The notes below the pieces were generated by a model. The model searched no databases. It saw nothing but the letters and a program-made list of their open reading frames with translations, and was not told the DNA's origin. A DNA stretch of 64,000 nucleotides, taken from NCBI GenBank assembly GCA_947184155.2, contig CAMXCT020003646.1:375028-439027 (forward strand). The letters run 5' to 3'. This document shows positions 22,863 through 34,613 of the stretch, piece after piece. The first letter of the stretch is position 1, and every line of letters starts with the position of its first letter. The stretch comes from Cladocopium goreaui (Eukaryota; Sar; Dinophyceae; Suessiales; Symbiodiniaceae). The position numbers were made by a program, and so were the translations under genes.

Positions 22863-25800
22863 TCACGTTTCAGAGGGTTCTTCGGCCTCTTTGGGTTTCC
22901 CACTGCCACGCACATAAACGCCCGGGGCTTGTTCTTCCCAATCCCCAGGCGGCTTTGCCGACAGGTCCCATCCAAATCCACCCTTTTCTTTGCTGAGGAA
23001 CTTTTTCAAGAATGCGATGTTGGTAAGGTTGAAGCGGCCACCAGAGCGACTACCGAAGGTTGCCCCAGTCAAACGCAGTTTTCGATCATACTCCGCACGT
23101 TTCTTGTCGTCGTTCAAAATCTCATAGGCTGAGGATACAACTTTGAAGGCATTCTCTGCCTGCTTTTGAAGATCCAAATCCTCCAAATGCCCCACCTTGT
23201 CCGGATGTATGCTCAGGGACACCTGCCGGTATGCGGAGCGGATCATGGCCTTATCAGCATCGCCACTCACCCCCAAGGTTTCGTACAAGGTATGGGCTTC
23301 ACCGACTTTGTCCAGGACAAATTGGATGTGACCCTCACCATCCTCCACTTTCCACGTGATGGGTCGCACCTCTTCTTTTGGGGCTGGGAGTGCCTTGGGC
23401 GCCTCACTCACCGGTGGCCGTTTCACACTGGCAGCCGAAGGATTGCGGTAGTGGAACTCTCCTTAAAGTGAAGCCCCAGCAACTGAGGCGGGGTCACATG
23501 ACGCACCCGAAAGGCTGGAAAGCTGTCGATCTTAGTTTGGTGTGTTCCCGTGGCATACGGTATGGTAACGTAATTATGGTGTGCATAGTTGTGTTAAGAT
23601 TGTTAAGAGAAGAATGGGTTCAAAGCTTCAGTGACTTCAGTGACACTGTTTGTGGCCAGCTTCCAATGATGAAGTGCCTTACGCACGAGCAACTGCAGCG
23701 TCTGCAGGAAACCTCTTCCAGGGTGTCCCCGGTGCGCGGCCTTTCCCCATACTCTGCCAGCACGAAACCATGACAGGAGCAGTCCATGCAGCGACCACGG
23801 AGATTTGCCAAAGGGTCAACACCTTGGCGGGAAAAAGCTGCTGCAAGTGAGATACTGTGCGCATACAGGAAGATCATTCATTGTGAGTGGAATCGTCTAC
23901 GTTGACTTGTAGATGAGTTTATGTGCACATCTCATCATAATTCCTGAAAGGAAGATGTTAGAGATACTTTGAAGACACCACAAAAAATGCACCCAAAGCC
24001 TTCAAAGGAGCAGGGACTGGGCTTGGGTGCCATTTGTCAGGTGTATTCACCTCTCTCCCCCCACAAATCCCCTACAATCAGCTAAGCAGCAAAGGTTGCC
24101 TTCCTCCAGTTTCTCAATGGTTGCACCAGTCTCTGCTTCCTCCCAGGGCCCAACAGCTTCTGTGAAGATCTCACCCCCCTGCTCCGGTGGTGCAGTGTAC
24201 ACCTTGGCGGTCAACCGGAAGATGAGTCGAGAATCTGCAGGTAATTCATGCACTCGTGCCATGGTCATGGTCTCCCTTGACCTGGCCACCGTGATCTTGT
24301 CCTTCTCACTTTCATCCGCCCATTCCACTTGGTACTCCACGTGTCTGGCCGGAAACTTGGTCCATTCCACCACCACGGCCTCCGAAAAGGGCCGGAGCTC
24401 CTTGGGAACAGGCCACTGGGCTTGTGCCTGTTGCCCCAGACCCAAGCAGCTGGCATCCACCAAGACCCAGCCACCCGTGGTGCTTTTGGGTGTGGTCCCC
24501 TTCTCCGCCAGCAGCAGCCAGGACTCCTGCGGCCATCCACTGACGATCTGCCCCCGCTTCAGCTGACCCAGCGTTCGCGAGCTGGTGGAGGGTCGGCGAT
24601 GGATCGGCAGCTGGGGTTTCAGGATCAGATAGTCCACCTGGCTTCGTGCACCCATCCCCGAGAAAAAAAACGGTTGTCTGTCCACTGTAGTCGATGGTAA
24701 TCTCATCTCAAAACAGATGACGACAAAATTACTAGTACAGTGTATTGATTGGGATCGTTGTACCCTGTACCCTTTCAATCCAAGAGGAAGGAGGAAAAAA
24801 ACACTGAAAATCTTGAAATCAGCCACGGCTTTCGTGTACAAAACCTCCATCAAGTTTTGCAGCGGCTCCTTCAATTTCACTGCATCTGCTTCATCTTCGC
24901 TGTCTGGCTCTTTCACCTCCTTCAGGGCATCTGTCTCCCATTGGGGGTAATTGAATCAGCCATGATGTTAGCCACTGTTTCATTGCGTGTGGATTTTATG
25001 CAGAAAATAATCAAGTTGGCCACGGAATGGCGGGGGATAAGCATAACCCCACCCAATTAGCGAGGTGTTCTTGCTCAGAGGTGTACACTACTGGCAGCCA
25101 CTTTGGATGATGGTCAAGCGGAGGAGCTGTCTGCATTAAAACATAGATTGCGATGAGGGGTGTCCATTCGTAGCCACATCTTCCCTGGGTTTCATCATCT
25201 CCATATGTACCGACTTTGCCGACTTTGTTCAAAATAATCTGACTACATCCCCATATGAGCGATCCCTCCCTACTGGTTAAGTAAATATTCAACATATTCC
25301 TATTGTGCCTTATGGTTCTCCAATTTAACTTCTTCAAAGCAAACCGAACACCAGCCCCTCAACCCATCATCCTTGGCAGCATCCTTTCCTTTCCGCGTCA
25401 CCTTCTTCTCCTGGCTCTTCTTGGCCACCTCTTCCCGTCGCTTCTGTCGCGCCTCCTCCTCCTGCTGCGCGCGTTCGCGCAGCTCTGGAGGCGCCAACTC
25501 TTCGGGTACCAACAAGTCCGAGGCGATGCCAATGTGACTTCCGTCCATCAACACCTTGCAGTGTCATCTCTCAAAAAGTGACAGCTGGCAGTGCTGGCAA
25601 TGGGATGATTATGATGTTTGACCATGACAGACCCATCTATATAAGTTTTTGATATTTGTGATCCCACAAACTTAAACAATCTGAAAGTCTGAAACACCGA
25701 AAAGATCCAAAAAGACAAAAACTGAACATCGGGGGATGGCTACAATCCATCCAGGCACCCAGGCATCAACATATCTCGTGTCGCTCTTGTTTTTGGGCAT

Positions 25801-28800
25801 GGCATTCACTGCCTGCGCACTTTCACGTGACAAGTGGAGCCATCTGCCCTCGGTGCAGCCCGAAATTTCCGTGCCCTGCTTGATGGCACCAATGGCATCT
25901 CCAGTGGTACTGCGCTTGCTTCGGACGAAAACTCGGCTATGTGCCACCAGGAACGTTCTGGCAGGGCGACTATCCAGCAATCGCTCTGCAGCTGGTGTGC
26001 CAGCCCTGGTGTGTGTGGCAAATGGATCACCACATCTGATGCATTTGATGGTGTCGGGATCTGCGTTCAGACCTACCCGTTCGGACTGTTCCTCTGAATC
26101 GGCCTGTTCCTCCAAACCCGGTCGCCAGAAGAAGCCGTAGCAGTTACAATCCAAACACCCTCCACGCGCTGTGCCAAAGGGGTCCAAACAGGCCTCCGCA
26201 TCTTCATCATCCTCACCTCAACACAGCAAGTGAAGGTACAACTCTTGGTACTGCCAGTATTGATTGGACTTTCAGTGGTTATGGTAACGGGTACTGTTGA
26301 GGCCAAGTATAGTTTATATAGGGCGTAGGGAACCTTTGACATATACTTCATGCCAGGAATGATGGTACTGAGTGATGGAGGATATAAGGGATACGACAAT
26401 TATGATCAAGTATGTGCCAATTGTTTTGGTGGATAGGTAGTATTATGATCAACTATGTGCCGGAACCATCCAGAACTGCTAAGTTTTGGTGGGAATGAGT
26501 GGGGAAACGATGGTTCTGTACCAGTTGTTTGGATAGGGTAAGAATGCTAATTGCACTCCTAACTATAGTCTTTTTGAACCTCACCAGGGTGAAATGGTAG
26601 AAAAGCTGTTATAAGTGGCAAGGGGGCAGGGGAGGGTCAGCCTAGTTCAGCCCATAGATTATTTTCCTATGAGTTAACAGTTAACTGATTTCTCTTGAAT
26701 CACAACGGAAAAAACCCCAGGTAGATCCCATTTTTGATGCCAATTTTTTCCACCTGAAATTATCCCCCCAACGTCTGCGCTTCCACCAGGTTCCACCAAA
26801 CGATGGCAAGGTCAATATGGTAAATCCATGTAAATTCCTGTCTCCATGCCGTTTCCCCACCATTTTTCCCATGATTTTCCCACCATTCCACCAAGGTGCC
26901 ATCCTTGGGATTCAACGTCTGCGCTTCCACCCAGGGCCCCGCGAAGCGCACCTCGGGCGCGGCATCCACGCCGGGCGCCAGGGCGCCGCGGAGCCGCACG
27001 GCCACGTGGATTTCGAGGACCTTGCCAGGTGGCCTGGGTACTGGCAATGGGACTTTGCTGGGATGATACCCTCTGGTAATTTAACGTAGCTATTGAAAAT
27101 GGCCATTTATAGTTGATTTACCCATTAAAAATTGTGATTTTCCATAGTTATGTTAAATTACCAGAGGGTATGGGATGTGAATGGGATGTGAATGGGATGT
27201 GAATGGGATTCTAATTTTGGATGAAATATGATGAAATTGTCATTCAATTCCCATGAAAATCCCGATTGATGGACTTTAATCCCATTAAGACCATTGAAAT
27301 CCCATTAAGGTTATGGGCGGCTAATGGGATTTCAATGGGGTTCTAAATGGGACTTTAATAGGATGTAAATAGAATTTTGATCCGTTGAAATTCCATTAAA
27401 GTCCCACTAAAATCCCAATTGATGGGATTCTATGGGATTTTGGTGGGACGGTAATTGGATGTTGATTCGATTTATGGCATTCTCCGGTGGGTGTAAGTGG
27501 CACCCGCACAGCCCTCTTGATTCTTAATATATAGGACTATTAGGCTTTGAATGACGTTTTGATGGGATTTTCTAATGCTCTTTCTTGTTAAGCAATTTCC
27601 CCCCCTCTCTTGCTCCATCGCCTTCAAACAAAGCACTGTTGATCGTATGTTTTGGGGATCACATTCGAAAAAATGATATGAGAAGATAGGGGACCATCAT
27701 CCCATTTGAACGCATGGGAGGAGAAAACAAAATAGAAAACACTGCTTGAAATCGCCACCAAGTGGCATATTGGAGACGACCTCATGGGTCTTCTGACACA
27801 CGGTATGACCAGCAGCCCCGCTCTTGCGGCAGCGCCACTCCACGATGTAGATCACCTGAAAGGTGCTCACACCGGCCGAGCGATACTAATGTCTGTGTCG
27901 GAAATATCTTGAAATACCTACCTACCTGCCTACCTAAGCGCGCCCTCGTTTGTTGGCTTAAAGTTTATTTGTTCCTATGACAGTGCTCTTGCCGATTTCA
28001 TCAGTCAACACCACATTCGAATCAATCGACGGATGTTCAGTCGAACCTTCACACCAGGCTTCAGGAGACCAGAAAAGCCAGGCCAGGTGAGATCGATGGC
28101 TTCAAGGTATCTGGCACGGATCGTGGGCACCAGGCAGGTGAGAGCCAGGCTGCGACCTATATGGGCCCAACCTTTCCCAGCACTGGGTTGCAGCTTCAAC
28201 CATCCTCCTCCTGGATACCCTTGGAGAACTTGGCCCACAGAGAAGTTCCGAATCTCCCTGGAGTTGGTATCTGGATCAGAATAGCACGGCAACGCTTCAC
28301 GCACTTCGTATTCCAAAGGCTTCTGCAGCAGCTGACTGAGGACATCCGACGCCTTTTGCGCCGCTGCACGGACGGCCTCGGGGTCCATTGGGGCCTTCTC
28401 CTGTTTCTCCTTGTCCGGAACTGCTTCCGTGGTGCCAGTGCTGCCAGTGCTGGATGGCACTGCTGCTTCAGCTGATTGGCTGCTCACTGGAGTTGGGTCA
28501 GCTGACTTCGGGGCCTTCTCCGCGGTTGAGGTATCCTCCACCTTTGGAGCTGGCAAAGGATCAGACTTCATAGGTGGCTCCTCCACATCAGCTGATGGCT
28601 GTGGCACTGGCACCTCAGTTGCTGGTGGCTGAGATACCGGTGCCTCAACTGGTGGCTGTTGTGCCTCAGCTGGTGGTGGCTGCAGCACCTCAGCTGCTGG
28701 TGGCTGCAGCACCTCAGTTGCTGGTGGCTGCGGCACCTCAGGTGGCTGTTGTGCCTCAGCCGGTGGCTGTTGTGCCTCAGCTGGTGCTGGCTGCGGCTGC

Positions 28801-29240
28801 GGCACCTCAGCTGCAGGAGGCTGCGGCACCTCAGCTGGTGGCTGTTGTTCCTCAGCTGGTGCTGGCTGCGGCTGCGGCACCTCAGCTGCAGGAGGCTGCG
28901 GCACCTCAGCTGGTGGCTGTTGTTCCTCAGCTGGTGGCTGTTGTATCCCAGTTGGTGCCTGAGGTACCTCAACTTTGGCTTGAAGTGAAGCCTCGGCCTG
29001 TTCAGCTTCGTTTGTTGCCACGTGCGATGAAGCAGAAAGTGCCGCTTCCGCGGACGGCTTTGAATCCTTGGTCTCAGGCTCCAGCTCGAAGTGCCCATCA
29101 TGTGCATCATGGTGCTCTTTGGCTCTCAGGAACTCTTCTATCTCTTGCTCCTCTATGTCTCGTAGTTTGGCACTCCATTCCTCCGTAAACTTCTGCAAAG
29201 CAGCATCATCTCGCCACCAGTGGCTCGGTAACGGAGCCAT
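22863..29240 (-). CDS. SH3b/FN3/Cys-module protein with C-terminal J-domain
   Basis: Nine-exon model: 29240-28047, 27855-27767, 27033-26931, 26211-25759, 25554-~25330, ~24919-24827, 24637-24127, 23822-23683 and 23456-22863; about 1,133 residues. The protein has an acidic N-terminus, then a Pro/Ala/Gln repeat (about residues 100-210). Next come an SH3b-like fold (308-365), FN3-like (376-462), a Cys module GGCLDCNCYGF...CIRC (463-537), a second SH3b (540-632), a Lys/Glu-rich linker, a third SH3b (720-790), a second FN3 (795-887), a second Cys module RCMDCSCHGF...CRRC, and a J-domain with HPD (about 993-1062). The J-domain would stimulate an Hsp70; the repeated modules probably bind partners. 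Phases agree at every junction except exon 5/6, which is ambiguous. Intron 2 uses a GC donor (AT|GCCACT). Alternative readings exist for exons 5 and 6. Confidence 0.75.
27067..27170. mobile_element. 104-bp inverted-repeat MITE, copy 2
   Basis: Same length, ends and interior as 19554-19657, with a few substitutions. It sits inside intron 2 of the SH3b/J-domain gene, only about 33 bp from the acceptor of exon 3. The rest of the intron (27172-27480) is dominated by ATGGGATTT/ATGGGATGTGA-type short repeats. Confidence 0.8.
28640..28960. repeat. coding Pro/Ala/Gln repeat
   Basis: In-frame degenerate repeat encoding PPAEVPQPPAAEV-like units within exon 1 of the J-domain gene. A 78-bp unit is duplicated nearly exactly (about 28777-28854 and 28855-28932). 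Confidence 0.8.
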
Positions 29241-30835
29241 GGCAGTGTCTTTTGGAATGATGTTTGCTGCTTAGTCAGGCCTGCTTGAGGGCTATCTCAA
29301 AACTGCTTAACTGATGACAAAGCTGCTGTTGTGTGGGGAGAATGCAATGTGTTTTGCGCAGTTCTTCAGCAATTCCAATCCTGACAAGTCATTGTGAATC
29401 TGGATGTAAGACCGACTAGAGCATGGCATTGGAAATAATTAATGAAAACGGTCTTGTCATGTCATGCCTGAGCATCTTGTCCCAGGTTTGGACTGGAAGA
29501 ACCTTGACACAGGGGATGCGTTTTGGCAGGCGGGATCTGCTTTCATCTTTTCGCGGTGAATCATGTGTGGCATGAGAGGGAGGTCTCAATGATTAAAAAC
29601 AGTGCTGCGTGAACATCCAACATGAACTAAACCAGCTACGAGACATACAATCATGAGCTGACTGTGATCACAGCCTGGCCATATTGTGCCCAAAACAAAA
29701 CTGCAACAAGCATCAGCCACATCTGTCCTGGAGCAAAGCTCGATTTCGTGATACAGCGAGTGCAGTCCTTGGCAGTGACACACTCCATCCATGTGAGCTT
29801 AATGCCATCAAAGTAGTGCTTGCTCTTCTGATATTTCTTGTCGACAATTCTGAGCCCAGAAATGCTTTGAAATAAAAAACGATTATATTAAAAAAGAAAA
29901 CGGAAGCCTTTCAAGCATTTTCAAGCGAAATGTCCACATCATCCAGCAAAACATAAACCCTGCCTACTGCCTACTAACAGGATTTCATCGCACGCCGCAT
30001 ACGCATGCTTGCATGCTCAAACCTTCTTTTTCACCAAATGCCAATTGCTCGATTTCATCCTGTGGCAGCGCTTTGGCAATTCACTCCACCACCTGAACAG
30101 TTTTCAAAACTAGCAATAGGGCTGCATCGGCTGAAGGATACGTGACAGTCTGCTGTGGGTGTGAAAGGCTGGTACAGTAGGGAGACAAGTTGACACCTGA
30201 TCCTGTCAAATACTTCGGGCTCAAGGCTTTCATGTGTGCAGTTGCATGGCAACGAGTGCCCACATCTTCAAAGCTGCAAAATGGGGCATACCAAAAATTG
30301 CCATGTTCATTCAGAAAATTATGATGAAGTAGTTAGTTCGGGGTATCCTATTTATTTGAGGAACCCTGTCTTACCATGCCTTGGATGCCAAAGGCTGTGG
30401 CAGCACCAGCAAGGCCCAACGCTTTTCGGAAGCGCCGGCGGGTGCACCAGCGGCTTCGCGCAAGCGTTTGATCTCTGGCGCCCGCTTCTCAGCATGGCGG
30501 CCTGGTTGCAACGATTCCCGTGAGATTCCAAGCCAGGGCCCCGAATTACTGTCCAGAAATGGGTACGAACAATACCATCCCCAATTCAAGAAGTGAACAA
30601 TCCTATGACCCATCTTAGCTCCTACCTATATAGACCCTCCAAGTCTGCGTTTGCCACCTATCTCAAGTGCACATGTTGCTTTTGGCTGCAGGCTGCAAAT
30701 CGAGGTTGAACTTTGAAAAATCGGCGAAGTAGAAAGGTCTCGACCAAGACCAGACTGGGGTCAAGGAGGCCAATGTATGGTTTCCTGATCGGAAATTGGT
30801 GAAAGAGACTCGCTGCCGAGACCGTTCAAGGTGTC
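29241..30835. other. intergenic, one weak exon candidate
   Basis: 5' flank of the J-domain gene and 3' flank of the caspase/NB-ARC gene. One minus-strand coding-like frame (AEKRAPEIKRLREAAGAPAG...) lies at about 30500-30385, with no phased partner. No repeat or RNA gene was recognised. Confidence 0.4.
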
Positions 30836-33800
30836 TTAGAATGCGCTGCTTCGCTGGGTGTCCGTCAACCCAGGTCTTTCCACCTTGCTGTACCAGCGTT
30901 CAGCCTCGGAATGGTTTCCGTTTAGAGAACTTACTTCCGCAACAGCCAGAAATGCAAAATGTGCATTCTCTCGAGTATCTTGAGACTACTCATTGCAAAG
31001 CTCCAGTGCCTTTTGCGCTGTCGCTCGTGGATTCTGCATCCTGAGCATGAGTTTGGGCAGTCGCCAATCGTGACAACGCCTCAACCAAGTGATATCCGCC
31101 CACCTCAGTCGCCTGCACAGCTAGCAAACCTTCTTGAAGCAAACCCACCGCAGTCGCGGCAACCTCTTTGGTTACCTGACCATATCGTTTGCATGATAGA
31201 TCCAATACAATGGCCCCTTGCAGTTCAAGACATCTTCCATGCCAATAAGAGCCTGGAGTCGACTTCTGCATGGCTGTTTCGCAGGATTCTTTTGCAAGGC
31301 TCAGCTGGCCAGAATCATAGGCGCAGTCAGCCAGAACACAATAGGCAAATGCAGTGTCATGATGTTCTGGTCCAACCAAACTTTCCTTGGAATCAAGTCA
31401 GGTGGCAGTCTACCTTGTACCGCTCCTTATCTACTTACTAGTGATTCAACCGAAAAAAGGTTCCAGCATCGTGACCAGACAGAAGCGCGGCAAAGCAGAA
31501 GATTGAAATCAGTCATGGATCGGATGGGAATTGGCACTGGAGACCCTTTCCTATAACTATATAATTGTTTTACTCATTCTGACTATGAAAGACATCCTCC
31601 ATCTATCCTGCGAAGGAGAATGCAAAGGAAAAACTAGTAATTACACGGCTGGCTTGCAGCTGCAGGAAAAGCTAGCAGATCTTGAAACGATATGCAAGCT
31701 AACAGCTAAATGGTCTTCAAACATCTTCAAACAACAAGATTGAATGTCTTGCACGACAAGGATGTCATACCGAAATAAATCCTGCAAAGCTTTCACCGAC
31801 AAGCGATCTGAAAACAAATGTTCAAGCATGACGCAGTGCGTTGAACAAGCTCTTCTCCAAGCAGAACTCCTTGAGTGGGGTCAACGGGTTGATATTTCAA
31901 CACAAGGGTCCGGAAAGCGTGAATTGTGAGGAGCGCATCGTCACCCAACAGCGTCCTTCGAATATCATACATGCTGTGGCTGGCTTCCAAGGCTTTTGCC
32001 ATATCACCACATGCTGTCTCCACACAAGCTACTGCCTCCTGTAAGCTAGCCTCTCTCTCCCTTCATCATATCTTCCAAGATAAATGTTCAAAGAAGCCGC
32101 TATGCTGTGGGCTTCGATTTCGTAGAAGTGGTCATCCATCTGCGGCACCAAACATTCCAGCGCATCAGCAAGCTCAGCCACTGCTCTTTGCTTGGCATCG
32201 ATGTCTTTGTCATGCTGAAACCTAGCAAGCAGCACTGTGGCCCTCATCTTCAATACATCTGATTTCGCACTATTTCTTGCAGTGCATAGCAGGTCAATGG
32301 CGCCGTCGCTTTGCTTGCAAGTTTCGTACAAATACTCTGCCAGATTGATCTGCAACAAACCCAGGTCCTCAGAATCCTCCAAGCAAAGCTCTTGGGCAAA
32401 TTTGGCGATTGAGCTACAATGAGGCGCCAAACTTGCGTAGTAGGCTGCTCGACTGCCACAGGCTGACCCCACATTCCGGAGCAAATCAAAGTTGAACAAA
32501 TCGGCAGCAGTTTCGACCGCAGCGCTCACAACTCTCATGCTTGAATCTCTGTAAGCCTGCATCCAATCTTGCCTTACTGTTTGCGCCAAGCGATGGATGT
32601 CGAAGCAACAAGCAGTGTCACCATCATCTGCAGCTGTTATGAGGGAATGATCGCAAAGTTCTTTAAGAATTGCCGAAAAGCCTGATTCTGTGACAGCCCC
32701 ACTCCCCTGCCTTGCATGGAATGATCTAAGAAGGTCATATGGAATGTGGTCTGGAGATGCAATGGAACACAAATCAAACAAATCTGCAGCTGCTTCAGAT
32801 TTCAAGACCGGTATGGCGAACTCAACAGTGGCCGCAATTGTCGACTTGTAGTCTTGCTGCATGAGCGAATCTGGCGCTGAACGTAGCAATTCGCGGCGTT
32901 CAGGTCGGCTTTTCATACTTGGCCAAACCCATGTTGGTCTCCCGAACCCAACCACCAGCCTGCATCAAGGCCAAAGGATGATGACCCAACATCTCGGCGA
33001 CATCTGCTGCACAATCCAAAGCTGCGCCTTCCCCAACCAAACCGACCAACAATTGCATTGACTCCTCCGGAGCAAACACTGGAACCGTAACGGTCCTCTC
33101 CCAATGGGGGCTTCGAGATGTCACAAGCACAATGCCACCGTGCGCAGGAACCCATTCTTTTACGGAGCTGTAGTTCTTGGCATTGTCAAAGGCCAAAACC
33201 CAGCTTTCGAGTTCCTCTTCCAGAGCCCAAACAGCTTTCTTTGCCACTGTTTTTGGTTCATTGATGGCTTCAGCTTCAGCCACAATGCCAGCTCGAGTGG
33301 CTAGGTCAGCCAAGCCTTGCTCCAGAACAAGCTCTGACTCTGCATTGAGCCACCAAACGTTTTCGTTTGTTTTGGCAGCGTGAGTTCAGGAACTCAATCA
33401 ACAACTGGCTTTTGCCTACTCCGGCCAGCCCAGACGTTGCAACTAAGCAGAGCAAACCGGGTTCTGTAAGTCGGGATGCAAGCTGATCTATCAACACGCT
33501 GCGCCCAACAAAGCGTTTGTTGCAGTGGGGGACGTTCCACACCTGAGCAGACCAGCGCTTGGATGATCTGCTCAGAAGCTCTGGGCGTTGAAGGTTGCAA
33601 GTTCGTTTTGCAACTGCTTCAGTCACACATGCAACAGTTTCAGAAGTCATATTGAACTTCGATTGGGAATTAATAAATTTTGCCAACTCACTGGTAAATA
33701 TCCCATGACCATACATCAAGCTCTCCTGGGCACGTTGCCCAGACCCACAAGCAAACAACACATAGAACTGTCCGTGACGTGGAAACTTTACCATGGTTGG

Positions 33801-34155
33801 CATTGGCTGCAGTGTGGCTCTCGACAGCAATCCAGGATTACCACAATTTTCGTGTCTCGTGCGTTTGGTGAGCACTCCACCAATCTTAAAAAAATGCTGT
33901 GCAGGTTGTGATCCTCCTGCGAATATTGAGGGTCGCTGTCCAAGCACAAGAAGGCATTCTGTCCATTTCTCTCCACCGCATGTCCGGCAAAGTAAAACAG
34001 GACTTCACAGTGTTGCCCTTTCAAGGCTCCCTTCACCTCTGTGAGCTGTCGATCAAGTTCATGCAAAGTGCAATCCACTTTCTGCTTGATGGCGAAACCT
34101 TTGGCCATCAGCGACCTTCCAATTAGCTGGACATCTGCGCAAGGGTCACATCTTT
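30836..34155 (-). pseudogene. caspase / NB-ARC / TPR protein with frame breaks
   Basis: Order on the minus strand: a caspase (C14-like) p20 segment from about 34155 with LFYFAGHA (catalytic His) and VVILDCCR (catalytic Cys); a p10-like FYVLFACGSGQRA...GHGIFTSEL; FVGR and the P-loop SGLAGVGKSQLL; NB-ARC continuation VWWLNAES, WVLAFDNAKN, GIVLVTSR, LGHHPLALMQAGGW; a helical/winged region; and TPR-like repeats to a TAA at 30836. Proteins of this plan act as STAND switches that trigger proteolysis or cell death. The frame changes near 33805, 33355, 32915 and 32055, again near 31020, and a TAG occurs near 30985. There is no room for introns at these points. Either the gene is decaying or the assembly has indels. 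One probable intron lies at about 31380-31830. The N-terminal strand before p20 was not found. Confidence 0.65.
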
Positions 34156-34613
34156 GCGGTCAAAAGGCATGGAAGGCATGGGAACAGCAAATCAAGCGCA
34201 ATCAAAGTGAGATGATCCAAAGTAACTCTACCAGTAACTCTGCAAACAGCACGGATTGCTATGAAATTCAATGTGGAGTACTACAATGATCTACCATGTT
34301 TGTCCTCCAATCCAGTCTGGGTCTTTAAAGTATGCTCAATGCAGTGGCCCTTGGTCTTGCTATCGAGCCAGCTACAGCAGTGTGATCTTTCATGATCTTT
34401 CTAGGTCTCAGGAGATCTCAGTGCCTATGACATTGAAGTCCATGGGTGCCTATGATCACACACAAAAGCCTTGTGGAAGCCTTGTGGCAGTGGATTCACA
34501 ACACGAAGGTCAACTTTACCAAGACCAAGATTATTTTGGTAGAACCATCTCCAATTATCCAGACAGAAAGTTCAGCCGCCTGTTTCCAACATGGCGGCGA
34601 AGGCGTTAGCAAC

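Noticed and set aside
28047..28157. Splice donor at 28157 (ATAG|GTCGCAG) in exon 1 of the J-domain gene
   Set aside because: The frame stays open and aligns with the SH3b-to-FN3 transition of the second module; a donor at 28047 matches the phase of the next exon.
28574..29188. 204-codon plus-strand frame rich in Pro/Gln/Val
   Set aside because: Antisense of the Pro/Ala/Gln repeat in exon 1 of the J-domain gene.
33780..33840. Micro-intron explaining the caspase p20/p10 frame change
   Set aside because: Only introns under about 45 nt would fit, and phase-correct choices would remove the catalytic Cys or fail to restore frame.
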